Below are positions 40,794-50,364 of a stretch of 64,000 nucleotides of DNA, piece by piece. How positions within the stretch are numbered: position 1 is the first letter of the stretch; each line of letters opens with the position of its first letter. The stretch comes from Stutzerimonas stutzeri (lineage in GTDB: Bacteria > Pseudomonadota > Gammaproteobacteria > Pseudomonadales > Pseudomonadaceae). The position numbers were made by a program, and so were the translations under genes. Under the pieces are notes generated by a model that was given only the letters and a program-made list of their open reading frames with translations, was not told the DNA's origin and searched no databases. The stretch covers positions 186,001 through 250,000 of the forward strand of contig NZ_JANGEY010000002.1 of assembly GCF_024451105.1 (NCBI RefSeq), in the 5' to 3' direction.

Positions 40794-42439
40794 GCCCCAT
40801 GCTGCGCCCGGTCCTGCTCGCCCTCGTCGCCCTGTCGGCGCTGCTGCAGAGCGCCGCAGCGGCCGAGCTGCGCGCCCGTGTCGACCGTAGCGAACTGGCC
40901 CTGGGCGAAATCGTCGAGCTGACCCTGGAAAGCGACGACCCGACCCTGTTCGGCCGCCCCGACCTCGGCGTGCTGGCGGAGCAGTTCGAGGTGCTCGACA
41001 CCCGCCTGCTGACCCGCCCCGCCGAAGGCGCGCCGGGCGATCTCGACAGTCGCCTGGTGATCGGCCTGCAACCGAAGCTGACCGGTCGCCTGGTCATCCC
41101 GCCGCTGCGCATCGGCGAGGTGCAGTCCCGGGCCATCGAGCTGCTGGTGCGCGAGGCGCCACCACGGATCGCCGACGAGGCGCTGGCGCCGGTGTTCGTC
41201 GACGCCCGCCTGGAGGAGGACAGCGTCTACGTACAGGCCCAGGCCATCCTCACCCTGCGCGTCTACCACTCGCTGGCGCTCTACGACGACAGCCGGCTGA
41301 GTCCGCTGGAGCTGGACGACGCGCGGGTCGAGACGCTGGGCCCGCCGCGCACCTACGAGGTGATGCTCGACGGCGTGCGCCATGGGGTGATCGAGGTTCG
41401 CTATGCGCTGTTCCCCCAGCACAGCGGCGAACTGCAGATCCCCGCGCTGCTGTTCAGCGCCACTGCCCTCGCCCCCAACGAGGGCGGCGCGCTGCCGTTC
41501 GGTCCGCGCAGCGGCCGAGCGGTCCAGGTCCGCTCGCCGCCGCTGACCCTCGCGGTCAAGCCCAAACCGGCCGACTACCCGGCCGATGCGCCCTGGCTGC
41601 CGGCGCGGGTACTGACCCTCGGCGAGCACTGGAGCCCGGACGAGCACCGGGTACGGATCGGCGACTCGCTGACCCATCACCTGCTGCTGCGCGCCGAAGG
41701 CCTGGCCAGCGCCCAGTTGCCCGGGCTGGAAGCGCCGATCCAGGAGCCCTGGCTGCGCCGCTACCCGGAGCAGCCGCGCCTGCACAACCGGATCGGCGAG
41801 ACCGGCCTGACCGGCAGCCGCGAGGAGAGCATCGCCCTGGTGCCGACCGCCCCCGGGCGCATCGAGCTGCCGGCGCTGGAGGTGGTGTGGTGGAACACCG
41901 TCGAGGATCGCCTGATGCGCAGCCGCCTGCCGGGCCGCACCCTCGAGGTGCTGGACAACCCGGCGCTGCTGGCGGACACCCCGCCGGTGCTGCCCGCCGA
42001 CCCGACGCTGCGCAGCGCGCGCCTGTGGCCCTGGCAGCTGGCCACCGTCACCTTCGCGTTGACCACCGCGCTGGGCTTCGCCCTCTGGTGGCGCGCGCGG
42101 CGCCTGCCGGCGGTGATCCGCGCCGCCGCCAGCGGCCCCAGCCCGCGCACCCTGCAGGACGACCTGCGGCGCGCCTGCCAGGGCAACGACCCGCAGGCCA
42201 CCCGCCAGGCGCTGGACGCCTGGGCGCGCCAGCAGCCGGAGACCCTGGCCGACATGGCCGCCCGCTACGTGCCGCTGTCCGACGCCCTCGACGGCCTCAA
42301 CGCGGCGCTGTACAGCGAGAGCGGCCACTCCTGGCAGGGCGAGGCGCTGTGGCAGGCGATCGGCAGCCTGCCCCCCGCGCCCAACGGCAAGACTCCGCCG
42401 CCACCGAGTGGCTCGCTGCCGCCGCTGTATCCGCGCTGA
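40790..42439 (+). CDS. BatD-like protein
   Basis: A 549-residue protein with a cleavable signal peptide (about 1-23, ending AAAA) and a long periplasmic beta-sandwich region starting ELRARVDRSELALGEIVELTLE, typical of BatD (oxygen-tolerance family). One membrane helix (about 405-430, WPWQLATVTFALTTALGFALWW) and a cytoplasmic tail follow. Last gene of the MoxR/Bat cluster. Confidence 0.88.
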   Translation: MSPMLRPVLLALVALSALLQSAAAAELRARVDRSELALGEIVELTLESDDPTLFGRPDLGVLAEQFEVLDTRLLTRPAEGAPGDLDSRLVIGLQPKLTGRLVIPPLRIGEVQSRAIELLVREAPPRIADEALAPVFVDARLEEDSVYVQAQAILTLRVYHSLALYDDSRLSPLELDDARVETLGPPRTYEVMLDGVRHGVIEVRYALFPQHSGELQIPALLFSATALAPNEGGALPFGPRSGRAVQVRSPPLTLAVKPKPADYPADAPWLPARVLTLGEHWSPDEHRVRIGDSLTHHLLLRAEGLASAQLPGLEAPIQEPWLRRYPEQPRLHNRIGETGLTGSREESIALVPTAPGRIELPALEVVWWNTVEDRLMRSRLPGRTLEVLDNPALLADTPPVLPADPTLRSARLWPWQLATVTFALTTALGFALWWRARRLPAVIRAAASGPSPRTLQDDLRRACQGNDPQATRQALDAWARQQPETLADMAARYVPLSDALDGLNAALYSESGHSWQGEALWQAIGSLPPAPNGKTPPPPSGSLPPLYPR

Positions 42440-42444
42440 CCCCC

Positions 42445-42466
42445 GGGCGCGACAAACGTCGCGCCC
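42445..42466. repeat. stem-loop after the Bat cluster
   Basis: GGGCGCGAC (42445-42453) pairs perfectly with GTCGCGCCC (42458-42466). It lies 6 bases after the batD stop. It lacks an immediate T-run, but a TTTTTT run follows a second GC-rich stretch at 42521-42526, so transcription may end in this interval. Confidence 0.5.
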
Positions 42467-42553
42467 CAGTACACCCGTCGACAAAAGCCCGGGCCCGCAG
42501 CGGCAAGCCCGGCGGCGGCGTTTTTTCTACTGTCATGACCTCTCGCTTCTTCC

Positions 42554-42568
42554 AACAACAACAAGAGA
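42554..42568 (+). promoter_or_regulatory. A-rich Hfq/Crc-type leader site before the permease
   Basis: AACAACAACAAGAGA ends 6 bases before the permease ATG and contains AANAANAA, the Hfq/Crc target pattern in Pseudomonas mRNAs. The overlap with the ribosome-binding region suggests catabolite repression of translation. Confidence 0.55.
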
Positions 42569-42574
42569 TCTGTC

Positions 42575-43909
42575 ATGGCCGGAAAACCTGCAAACCAGCA
42601 TTCGGGTACCGATAGCGCGGTGCCCCTCGATCAACGCCTCAGCCGCGGCTCGCTGACCATGGCCTGGTGGGGCATCTGCAGCGCGATGTTCTACCTGGTG
42701 GTCGGCGCCGCCCTGGCGATGGGCTTCGGCACGCGCAACGCGATCATCGGCCTGCTGCTGTCGGTGGTCTGCTACGGGGCGATCAACGCGGTGATCAGCC
42801 GCTACGCCATCGCCAGCGGACTGTCGGTGGCGCAGTTCTCGCGCCACCTGTTCGGCCGCGCCGGCGCCGCGCTGGCGACCCTGCTGTTCAGCGCCACCGC
42901 GATCTACTACGCCGCCTTCGAGGGCTCGGTGATGGCCGTGGCGCTCAACCACTACGCCGGCGCGGTGAGCCTCGGGCAGGCCTACCTGATCGTGGTGGTG
43001 TACAGCGTGCTGCTGATCTTCGGCCACGCCATGCGCTGGCTGGACAAGCTCAACGGCGTGCTGCTGCCGCTGTACCTGATCGGTCTCGTCGCCGCGCTGC
43101 TGGTGGCGGTGAACGAGTACGGCTACTCCGCCGCCTGGCTGGAGCTGGCGCCGGAAGGCGGCGCGCCCGCGCACGGCTGGTGGAACTGCTTCACCTACTT
43201 CATGGGCGTCTGGGTACTGATGATGTACACCTGGGACTACGCCCGCTTCGGCCGCGCCGAGGACAGCGACTACCACGCGCGCGTCAACTTCGGCATGCCG
43301 TTCTACGCGGTGGCCTTCCTGCTCAACGGCCTGGCCGGGATCTTCCTCGCCGCCACCATCCCCACCGAGGGCGGCGTCAGCGAGGTGTCGGTGGTGCTGT
43401 CGATCGTCCAGCTGATGGGCCTCTGGGGCCTGCTGTTCGTCTGGGTCACCCAGACGCGCATCAACACCGGCAACTTCTTCCTCGGCGCCACCAACCTGCA
43501 GGCACTGGGCGCCGGCCTCGGCCTCTCCCGCGTGCCCTACGTGGTGTGGGCGGCGCTCACCGGCCTCACCGTCTACCTGCTGATGCGCTTCGACGTGTTC
43601 AGCTACATCCTCCAGGCGCTGGCCTGGCAGAGCATCTTCATCGTCGCCTGGGTGGCCATCGCCCTGGCGCACATCCTCGCCGCCCACGGCGTGCCCCTGG
43701 CCGACGACGCCAGCCTGCCGGCCTTCGACGCCCGCGGCCTGCTCGCCTGGTTCGCCGCCGCCGCGGCCGGCATCGTCCTGCTCAAGGCCGGCGATGCGAC
43801 CCTGGCGACCTTCTCGGCGCCGGCCACCTTCGTGGTCGCCTTCGCCGGCTACCGCCTGCTGGCCAGCGGCCGCCGCCGCGCCTGGTCGGCCGGCACCGAC
43901 AGCCTCTGA
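42575..43909 (+). CDS. NCS1-family permease (cytosine/purine/hydantoin type)
   Basis: A 444-residue transporter with about twelve membrane helices of the nucleobase-cation-symport-1 family; LSRGSLTMAWWGICSAMFYLVVGAALAMGFG begins helix 1. The family imports nucleobases, hydantoins and allantoin with Na+ or H+. Next to a porin and a lactam/hydantoin hydrolase, a cyclic amide is the likely cargo; that is context-based. First gene of the catabolic cluster, after a 135-base gap. Confidence 0.88.
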   Translation: MAGKPANQHSGTDSAVPLDQRLSRGSLTMAWWGICSAMFYLVVGAALAMGFGTRNAIIGLLLSVVCYGAINAVISRYAIASGLSVAQFSRHLFGRAGAALATLLFSATAIYYAAFEGSVMAVALNHYAGAVSLGQAYLIVVVYSVLLIFGHAMRWLDKLNGVLLPLYLIGLVAALLVAVNEYGYSAAWLELAPEGGAPAHGWWNCFTYFMGVWVLMMYTWDYARFGRAEDSDYHARVNFGMPFYAVAFLLNGLAGIFLAATIPTEGGVSEVSVVLSIVQLMGLWGLLFVWVTQTRINTGNFFLGATNLQALGAGLGLSRVPYVVWAALTGLTVYLLMRFDVFSYILQALAWQSIFIVAWVAIALAHILAAHGVPLADDASLPAFDARGLLAWFAAAAAGIVLLKAGDATLATFSAPATFVVAFAGYRLLASGRRRAWSAGTDSL

Positions 43910-44019
43910 GCCCAGGGCAGGCGCCCGCCTGCCCATCCTCCCCATCACGGAACGCGCCGCCTCCCGGCGGTGCGCTTCCGGTGTGCCCGCAAAACAACGA
44001 CAACACCCGGAGACACCCG

Positions 44020-45210
44020 ATGCGTCACCCGCTCACCCGCCGCACTTCCCTGCTGCTGTGCCCGCTGCTGGCCGCGCCGCTGCTGACCGCCTTCGCCCTG
44101 CCGGCCGCCGCCGTGCAGGTCACCGACAACCTCGACCTCGGCGGCGCGGTCCGCGGCCGCCTGGACTACGACCCGGACCGCGACATCGCCGAGTTCGGCT
44201 TCGACACCGCCTTCCTCACCGCCACCTACAGCTCGGACAGCTGGATCGGCGCGGCCAAGTACCGCTTCTACGGCAAGCACCGCCCGTTCGACTACACCGA
44301 CAAGATCGGCGACATCGCCTTCGCCGAGTACGTCTGGCTGGGCTACCGGTTCGACGCCGAACGCCAGGTGCAGGCCGGCCTGATGCCGATCCCGTTCGGC
44401 CTGCAGCCCTACTTCGGCAGCACCTTCTTCGAGTCGCTGGGCAACGTGATCGGCCTGGAGGACACCCAGGACATCGGCATCAAGTACACCCAGAAGAACG
44501 CCGACTGGGACCTGCAGGCCGCCTGGTTCGCCATGCCGGCCGAACAGGGCAAGGGCACCAGCCGCGGCGGGCGCACCTACGGCACCAGCGTGGCGACGGC
44601 CGACGCCTACGTGGTCGACGGCAGCGACAACCACGAGGAGAACATCGTCGTCGCCCGCCTGGCGCGCAACCTGCAGCTCGGCGACTGGGCCTCGGAAGTC
44701 GGCGTGTCGGCGCTGGCCTCGACCCTGGAGAACCAGGACACCGGCAAGGACGGCGAGCGCCGCGCCTTCGCCGTGCACTACCTCGGCCAGAACGGCCCGT
44801 GGGGCGTGCAGCTGCTCGCCGCGCGCCAGTCGATGAGCCCGGAGAACCCCGGCAGCGACCGCCTGGTGAGCTTCGGCAGCTTCGACGGCACCTTCAACGT
44901 CGCCGCCAAGGGCAACCTGTACGTCGCCGACCTCAGCTACGCCCTGCCCGGCCAGTACGGCTGGTTCTCCGGGGTGAAGTTCTATGCCAACTACAGCCAC
45001 TTCACCAAGGACGCCAGCGGCTTCGAGGACTCGCAGCGCTTCATCGCCGGCAGCTCGTTCACCTTCGGCCCGCTGTGGATCGCCCTGGAATGGCTGCACG
45101 GCAAGCACGACCCGTACATCGGCGGCGGCAGCTACACCCAGAGCCTCGGCGCCGGCGGCAGCGACCGCTGGGAGAACCAGCTGTACAGCAACGTCGGCTA
45201 CTACTTCTGA
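44020..45210 (+). CDS. outer-membrane porin-like protein
   Basis: A 396-residue secreted protein with signal peptide (about 1-31, ending PAAA) and alternating beta-strand pattern throughout (GAAKYRFYGKHRPFDYTDK, AEYVWLGYRFDAERQVQAGLMPIPFG). It ends in Tyr-Tyr-Phe, the aromatic C-terminus needed for BAM insertion. Probably a substrate-specific porin for the adjacent permease. GGAG lies 8 bases before the ATG; the frame is open far upstream over the permease gene but that is spurious. Confidence 0.85.
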   Translation: MRHPLTRRTSLLLCPLLAAPLLTAFALPAAAVQVTDNLDLGGAVRGRLDYDPDRDIAEFGFDTAFLTATYSSDSWIGAAKYRFYGKHRPFDYTDKIGDIAFAEYVWLGYRFDAERQVQAGLMPIPFGLQPYFGSTFFESLGNVIGLEDTQDIGIKYTQKNADWDLQAAWFAMPAEQGKGTSRGGRTYGTSVATADAYVVDGSDNHEENIVVARLARNLQLGDWASEVGVSALASTLENQDTGKDGERRAFAVHYLGQNGPWGVQLLAARQSMSPENPGSDRLVSFGSFDGTFNVAAKGNLYVADLSYALPGQYGWFSGVKFYANYSHFTKDASGFEDSQRFIAGSSFTFGPLWIALEWLHGKHDPYIGGGSYTQSLGAGGSDRWENQLYSNVGYYF

Positions 45211-45256
45211 GCCGTCGCCGCGCCAACCCCCAGTTGTGTAAATCCAGCCCCCTTTC

Positions 45257-45283
45257 AGGCCAGCCTCGCGCTGGCCTTTTTTT
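45257..45283 (+). terminator. intrinsic terminator after the porin gene
   Basis: AGGCCAGC (45257-45264), a 5-base loop and GCTGGCCT (45270-45277) are followed by TTTTTTT. It separates permease-porin from the hydrolase genes, so the latter need their own promoter in the next 160 bases. Confidence 0.88.
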
Positions 45284-45349
45284 CGTCTGCACCAACGGCA
45301 ACCCACGCACGGCCGAGTGCACGCAGACGCAACAAAGGGTGCGCCCCGC

Positions 45350-45384
45350 GACAAGCCCGCCCGCCGCGCGCCGCGTAGCTTGTC
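45350..45384 (+). promoter_or_regulatory. inverted repeat upstream of the hydrolase operon
   Basis: GACAAGC (45350-45356) and GCTTGTC (45378-45384) are perfect inverted arms 21 bases apart, 60-95 bases before the start codon. It could be a regulator site, for instance for the AraC protein at the cluster end. No firm -35/-10 found. Confidence 0.3.
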
Positions 45385-45417
45385 AGTCAGGGCGGAGCCT
45401 TGCGGGGCCGCCTCTCC

Positions 45418-45430
45418 GACAACAACAAGA
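45418..45430 (+). promoter_or_regulatory. A-rich Hfq/Crc-type leader site before the hydrolase operon
   Basis: GACAACAACAAGA (45418-45430) contains AACAACAA and precedes the GGTGA ribosome site. It nearly repeats the leader of the permease gene. Confidence 0.5.
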
Positions 45431-45443
45431 TGTGTGGTGAACC

Positions 45444-47189
45444 ATGAGTACAGTAGATCCGATCACCCTCGCGGTCGTGCGCGGGGCGCTGGAAACGGCC
45501 CAGCGCGAGATGACCCTGACCCTGGAGAAGACCGGCCGCTCCAGCGTGTTCAACCTGGCCCACGACTACTCCAACGCGCTGTTCGACCACTTCCCGGAAA
45601 TGATCCTGCAAGGCCAGGACATCCCGATCCACCTCGGCTCGCTGATCCCGGCGATGAAGTGCGTGGCCGAGTTCTTCGAGGGCGACATCGCCGAAGGCGA
45701 CGTGATCTATCACAACGACCCGGCCTACAAGGGCAGCCACATCCTCGACTGCTGCATGTACAAGCCGGTGTTCTACCAGGGCGAGCTGGTGTTCTGGACG
45801 GTGTGCAAGGGCCACCTCACCGACATCGGCGGCCCGGTGCCGGCCGGCTACAACCCGGACGCCAAGGAGATCTACGCCGAGGGCCTGCGCATCCCGCCGG
45901 TCAAGCTGTGGGCCGGCGGCAAGCGCCGCGAGGACGTGTTCAACCTGCTGCTCACCAACATGCGCGCCCGCCCCTACCAGGAGGGCGACCTCAACGCCCA
46001 GTACGGCGCCTGCTGCGTCGGCGAGCGCCACCTGCTGGAGCTGGTCGAGAAGTACGGCGTCGAGCAGGTGCGCGCCTGCATCGCCGAGCTGAAGAACATG
46101 GCCGACCGCCACATGCGCGCCCTGCTACGCGACGTGCCGGACGGCCACTACAGCGGCACCGCGATCCTCGAGGACTCCGGCCACGGCCTCGGCGAGCTGG
46201 CGATCACCGCCCACGTCGAGATCCGCGGCGACGAGGCCCACGTGCGCATCGAAAGCCCGCCGCAGGTGCCCTACTTCATCAACTCCTACGAGGGCAACTC
46301 GGTATCCGGCGTCTACCTCGGCCTGATGATGTTCGCCCAGGTGCCGCCGCCCTACAACGAGGGCCTGTACCGCTGCGTCAGCGTCGACCTCGGGCCCAAG
46401 GGCACCCTGTGCAACGCCGAGGAGCCGGCGCCGCACGTCAACTGCACCACCACGCCGATGGAAACCCTCGCCGACGCCGTGCGCCAGGCGCTGGAGCAGG
46501 CCGCCCCCGAGCGCGTCACCGCCTCCTGGGGCCACGCCAGCGGCATCAACATCGCCGGCCACGACCCGCGCCGCGAGGGCGACGAATACGTGACCATGGT
46601 GCTCGCCTCGATCATCTCCGGCGCCGGCGCCAACAAGGTGATGGACGGCTGGCACGCCTGCGGCCCGCTGTGCTGCTTCGGCGCGCTGATGAGCGGCGAC
46701 ATCGAGCTGCTCGAGTACTCCTACCCGATCGTCATCCACCGCTACAGCCTGATGAGCGACAGCGGCGGCGCCGGCGAATTCCGCGGCGGCTCCGGCACCC
46801 GCCTGGAGATCGAACCGCTGGAGCACGAGATGACCGTGGTCGGCTTCGGCGAGGGCCGCCAGCTGGCCACCGCCGGCGCGGCCGGCGCGCGCAACGCGCT
46901 GCTCGAGCCCAAGCTCGGCCGCCTGATCCACCGCCGTGCCGACGGCGAGGAAACCCACTACATCCAGAACCCAGTGCTGACCGTGCGCCCCGGCGAGCGG
47001 GTGATCAACGTCAACCCCGGTGGCGGTGGCTACGGCGACCCGCTGCGCCGCCCGGTCGCCGCGGTCCTCGACGACCTGCGCAACGGCCTGGTCTCCGCCG
47101 AGGGCGCCCGCCTCGAGTACGGGGTGATCGTCGACGCCGACGGCCATCTCGACGAAGCCGCCACCCGCGCCGCCCGCGCCCCCCACTGA
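45444..47189 (+). CDS. hydantoinase B/oxoprolinase family subunit (OplB/CapB-like)
   Basis: A 581-residue subunit of an ATP-dependent amidohydrolase that opens cyclic amides. Family features include LGSLIPAM, GDVIYHNDPAYKGSHILDCCMYKPVFY (metal-binding region), NSVSG and the C-terminal NPGGGGYGDPLRRP. With the HyuA-type partner downstream it forms an oligomer that hydrolyses hydantoin, 5-oxoproline or lactams. I recall Pseudomonas putida OplBA (valerolactam) and P. jessenii caprolactamase as close in layout; the true substrate here is inferred. Confidence 0.87.
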   Translation: MSTVDPITLAVVRGALETAQREMTLTLEKTGRSSVFNLAHDYSNALFDHFPEMILQGQDIPIHLGSLIPAMKCVAEFFEGDIAEGDVIYHNDPAYKGSHILDCCMYKPVFYQGELVFWTVCKGHLTDIGGPVPAGYNPDAKEIYAEGLRIPPVKLWAGGKRREDVFNLLLTNMRARPYQEGDLNAQYGACCVGERHLLELVEKYGVEQVRACIAELKNMADRHMRALLRDVPDGHYSGTAILEDSGHGLGELAITAHVEIRGDEAHVRIESPPQVPYFINSYEGNSVSGVYLGLMMFAQVPPPYNEGLYRCVSVDLGPKGTLCNAEEPAPHVNCTTTPMETLADAVRQALEQAAPERVTASWGHASGINIAGHDPRREGDEYVTMVLASIISGAGANKVMDGWHACGPLCCFGALMSGDIELLEYSYPIVIHRYSLMSDSGGAGEFRGGSGTRLEIEPLEHEMTVVGFGEGRQLATAGAAGARNALLEPKLGRLIHRRADGEETHYIQNPVLTVRPGERVINVNPGGGGYGDPLRRPVAAVLDDLRNGLVSAEGARLEYGVIVDADGHLDEAATRAARAPH

Positions 47190-47210
47190 GCACTGCTGAG
47201 GAACATCGAC

Positions 47211-49295
47211 ATGCGTAACCAATATCGTCTGGGCATCGACGCCGGCGGCACCTTCACCGACTTCATCCTCGCCGACCGCGACGGCGGCGTGCAGCTGTTC
47301 AAGGCGCCGTCCACCCCGCAGGACGGCACCCTGGCCATCCGCGCCGGCCTGGCGCAGATCGCCGACGCCGTCGGCCGCTCGCCGGCCGAGATCATTGCCG
47401 ACTGCGACCTGTGCATCAACGGCACCACCGTGGCGCTCAACGCGCTGATCGAGCGCACCGGGGTCAAGGTCGGCCTGCTGTGCACCGAGGGCCACGAGGA
47501 CAGCCTGGAGATCCGCCTCGGCCACAAGGAGGAAGGCCACCGCTACGACGCCCACTACCCGCCGGCGCACATGCTGGTGCCGCGCCACCTGCGCCGCCCG
47601 GTGGGCGGGCGCATCCTCAGCGACGGCCGCGAGTACAGCCCGCTGGACGAGGCCGCGGTGCGCGAGGCCATCGAGTACTTCCGCGCCGAGGGCGTCGAGG
47701 CGGTGGCGATCTCCTTCGTCTGGTCGGTGCGCAACCCGGCCCACGAACTGCGCGCCGCCGAGATGGTGCGCGCCGCCCTGCCCGGAGTGTTCGTCTGCAC
47801 CGGCGTCGAGGTGTTCCCGCAGATCCGCGAGTACACCCGCACCTCCACCACCGTGGTCAACGCCTACCTGAGCCCGGTGATGGCGCGCTACGTCGAGCGC
47901 ATCGACGCGCTGTTCGAGGAACTCGGCGCCCAGCAGCCGGTGCGCTACTTCCAGTCCAACGGCGGCCTGGCGCCGGGCGGCATGATGCGCGAGCGCGCGG
48001 TCAACGCGATCAACTCCGGCCCGGCCTCGGCGCCGCAGGCCGGCCTGTCGGTGGCCAAACCGTTCGACATCGACAACGTGATCACCGTCGACATGGGCGG
48101 CACCTCGTTCGACATCACCCTGACCAACGCCGGGCGCACCAACTTCAGCAAGGACGTCGACTTCCTGCGCCAGCGCATCGGCGTGCCGATGATCCAGGTG
48201 GAGACCCTCGGCGCCGGCGGCGGCTCGATCGCCCACCTCGACGAGTTCGGCATGCTCCAGGTCGGCCCGCGCAGCGCCGGCGCCAAGCCCGGTCCGGTGT
48301 GCTACGGCAAGGGCGGCACCGAACCGACCGTGACCGACGCCAACCTGGTGCTCGGCTACCTGCCCGACGGCGCCCTGCTCGGCGGCAGCATCCGCCTCAA
48401 CCGCCAGGCGGCGCTGGACGCCATCCGCAGCAAGATCGCCGACCCGCTGGGCATCAGCATCGAGCGCGCGGCCTACGGCATCACCACCCTGGTCAACCTC
48501 AACATGGTCAACGGCATCCGCCGGGTGTCCATCGAGCGCGGCCACGACCCGCGCGACTTCGCCCTGATCGGTGCCGGCGGCGCGGCCGGCATGCACGTGG
48601 TGCGCCTGGCCGAGGAGATCGGCATCCACACCGTGCTGATCCCCAAGGTCGCTTCCGGCCTGTGCGCCTTCGGCCAGATCCTCTCCGACATGCGCTACGA
48701 CCAGCTGACCACCCTGCCGATGCGCCTGGACGCCGGCCACGTCGACCTCGCGCAGCTCAACCAGGCGCTGGCCGAGCTGCGCAACAAGGGCCTCGACAAC
48801 CTGCGCGAGGACGGCTTCGCCGCCGACACCATCGAGTGCCACTACACCCTGGAGATGCGCTACCTCGGGCAGATCCACGAGTGCAGCGTGGAGCTGGCCA
48901 GCAGTCGGCTCGACGAGCAGGGCCTGGCCGCGCTGTGCGACTCTTTCCACCGTCGCCACCAGGCGCTGTACTCCTACAGCGAGCCGGGCAGCCCGGTGGA
49001 GCTGGTCAACCTCGAGTGCTCGGTAATCGGCCGCCTGCCGCGCCCGCCGCTGCCGGAGCTGCCGGTGCCGGCCGAGGTCGGCGAGGCCGCCCCGTCCAGC
49101 CTGCGCAAGATGCTGTTCAGCGCCGACGGCGAGTGGCAGGCCACCCCGGTGTACGACGGCAACCAGCTGCAGGCCGGGCAGACCGTGCAGGGCCCGTGCG
49201 TGATCGAGGAAAGCACCACCAACATCGTCATCCCGCCGGGCTGGCAGACGACCCTGACGCCGACCGCCACCTACCGGGTGACGCCACGGACTTGA
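47211..49295 (+). CDS. hydantoinase A/oxoprolinase family subunit (OplA/CapA-like)
   Basis: A 694-residue ATP-binding subunit with an actin-like nucleotide fold: phosphate 1 loop GIDAGGTFTDFILAD (9-23), INGTTVALNALIER, VDMGGTSFDITL and GAGGAAGMH. It activates the amide carbonyl with ATP while the HyuB partner completes hydrolysis. It starts 21 bases after the partner gene with GAGGAAC upstream. Confidence 0.9.
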   Translation: MRNQYRLGIDAGGTFTDFILADRDGGVQLFKAPSTPQDGTLAIRAGLAQIADAVGRSPAEIIADCDLCINGTTVALNALIERTGVKVGLLCTEGHEDSLEIRLGHKEEGHRYDAHYPPAHMLVPRHLRRPVGGRILSDGREYSPLDEAAVREAIEYFRAEGVEAVAISFVWSVRNPAHELRAAEMVRAALPGVFVCTGVEVFPQIREYTRTSTTVVNAYLSPVMARYVERIDALFEELGAQQPVRYFQSNGGLAPGGMMRERAVNAINSGPASAPQAGLSVAKPFDIDNVITVDMGGTSFDITLTNAGRTNFSKDVDFLRQRIGVPMIQVETLGAGGGSIAHLDEFGMLQVGPRSAGAKPGPVCYGKGGTEPTVTDANLVLGYLPDGALLGGSIRLNRQAALDAIRSKIADPLGISIERAAYGITTLVNLNMVNGIRRVSIERGHDPRDFALIGAGGAAGMHVVRLAEEIGIHTVLIPKVASGLCAFGQILSDMRYDQLTTLPMRLDAGHVDLAQLNQALAELRNKGLDNLREDGFAADTIECHYTLEMRYLGQIHECSVELASSRLDEQGLAALCDSFHRRHQALYSYSEPGSPVELVNLECSVIGRLPRPPLPELPVPAEVGEAAPSSLRKMLFSADGEWQATPVYDGNQLQAGQTVQGPCVIEESTTNIVIPPGWQTTLTPTATYRVTPRT

Positions 49296-49329
49296 CCACC
49301 CGGTCACCCAGGCCAATGATGGCGAAATA

Positions 49330-49366
49330 ACAGCGCGGCAGGGATTTCCACTCCCAGCCGCGCTGT
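49330..49366 (+). repeat. stem-loop between the hydrolase operon and the AraC regulator
   Basis: ACAGCGCGGC (49330-49339) pairs perfectly with GCCGCGCTGT (49357-49366); the loop can extend with GGGA/TCCC. No T-run, so read-through into the regulator gene is possible. Confidence 0.55.
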
Positions 49367-49398
49367 CCTCATAACAACGATAATCGTGAGGACCGGCC

Positions 49399-50364
49399 AT
49401 GGCTCAACAGCTCTCCACCCGGTACTGGCCGCAACAGGAACGCCAGCTCCGCTGGGCAGAAGCTATCGGCACCACCTACTTCCCCCTCAGCCTGGAGTTC
49501 GCTCCCGGCGCCGCCTTCCAGGGCAGCCTGCACGTCTGGGACACGCCCAGCACGCCGCTCACCCTCTCCCGTCTGCGCTCCAGCCAGCTCGCCTACTCGC
49601 GCAGCAAGGCCCAGGTGAGCCAGGACCCGGAGGCTTGCTACCTGGTCACCGTGCCGCGGCAGACCGAAGTCCTCTTCGAACAGGACGGCCGCGCCCTGCG
49701 CTGCCAGCCGGGCGGCTTCATCGTCGAGCGCGGCGATGCGCCCTACCACTTCCACTACGCCGCCGACAACGACCTCTGGGTGTTCAAGCTGCCTGAGCGC
49801 GCCCTGCACGGCCAGCTGCGCGGCGCCGAACGCTACACCCGCTTCTGCTTCGACGCCCGCCGCGGCCTGGGGCGGATCTTCGTCGAACAGCTCGGCCTGT
49901 GCGCGGCGCGCTTCGACGAGTGCGACGCGAGCGCCCGCCACCTGCTGCTGGAACAGGCGCTGGCCACCCTGCTGATGGCCCTGCGCCAGGACGAGCGGGT
50001 GCTCAACAGCGAGACCTCGACCCTGGCTGCCGTGCACCTGCAGCGCGTCGAGCAGTACATCGAGCGCCACCTGGCCAATCCCGAACTGAACCCGGCGCAG
50101 ATCGCCGAGGCCTGCGGCCTGTCGCTGCGCTACCTGCACAAGCTGTTCGCCGCCACGCCCTACACCCTCGGCGAATGGGTCCGCCTGCAGCGCCTGGAGG
50201 CCGTGCACCGCCAGCTGCGCGACCCGCACTGCCACCTGTCGATCGGCGAACTGGCGTTCCGCTGGGGCTTCAACGACCAGGCCCAGTTCACCCGCGCCTT
50301 CCGCCAGCAGTACGGCTGCACTGCGCGGGAGGTGCGTGGGGGGTTGCAGAGGCGGGGGGAGTGA
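49399..50364 (+). CDS. AraC-family transcriptional regulator (OplR-like by context)
   Basis: A 321-residue regulator with an N-terminal cupin-type ligand domain (about 20-180) and a C-terminal double helix-turn-helix (about 215-315: QIAEACGLSLRYLHKLF, IGELAFRWGFNDQAQFTRAFRQQYGC). An A-rich ATAACAACGATAATCG stretch and GAGGA precede the ATG. Directly following a lactamase/hydantoinase operon, it probably senses the cyclic amide and activates the cluster, as OplR does in P. putida to my recollection. Confidence 0.85.
   Translation: MAQQLSTRYWPQQERQLRWAEAIGTTYFPLSLEFAPGAAFQGSLHVWDTPSTPLTLSRLRSSQLAYSRSKAQVSQDPEACYLVTVPRQTEVLFEQDGRALRCQPGGFIVERGDAPYHFHYAADNDLWVFKLPERALHGQLRGAERYTRFCFDARRGLGRIFVEQLGLCAARFDECDASARHLLLEQALATLLMALRQDERVLNSETSTLAAVHLQRVEQYIERHLANPELNPAQIAEACGLSLRYLHKLFAATPYTLGEWVRLQRLEAVHRQLRDPHCHLSIGELAFRWGFNDQAQFTRAFRQQYGCTAREVRGGLQRRGE

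Noticed and set aside
46125-49400. Long minus-strand frame opposite the hydantoinase genes
   Set aside because: A high-GC shadow frame; the plus strand encodes well-recognised HyuB and HyuA.
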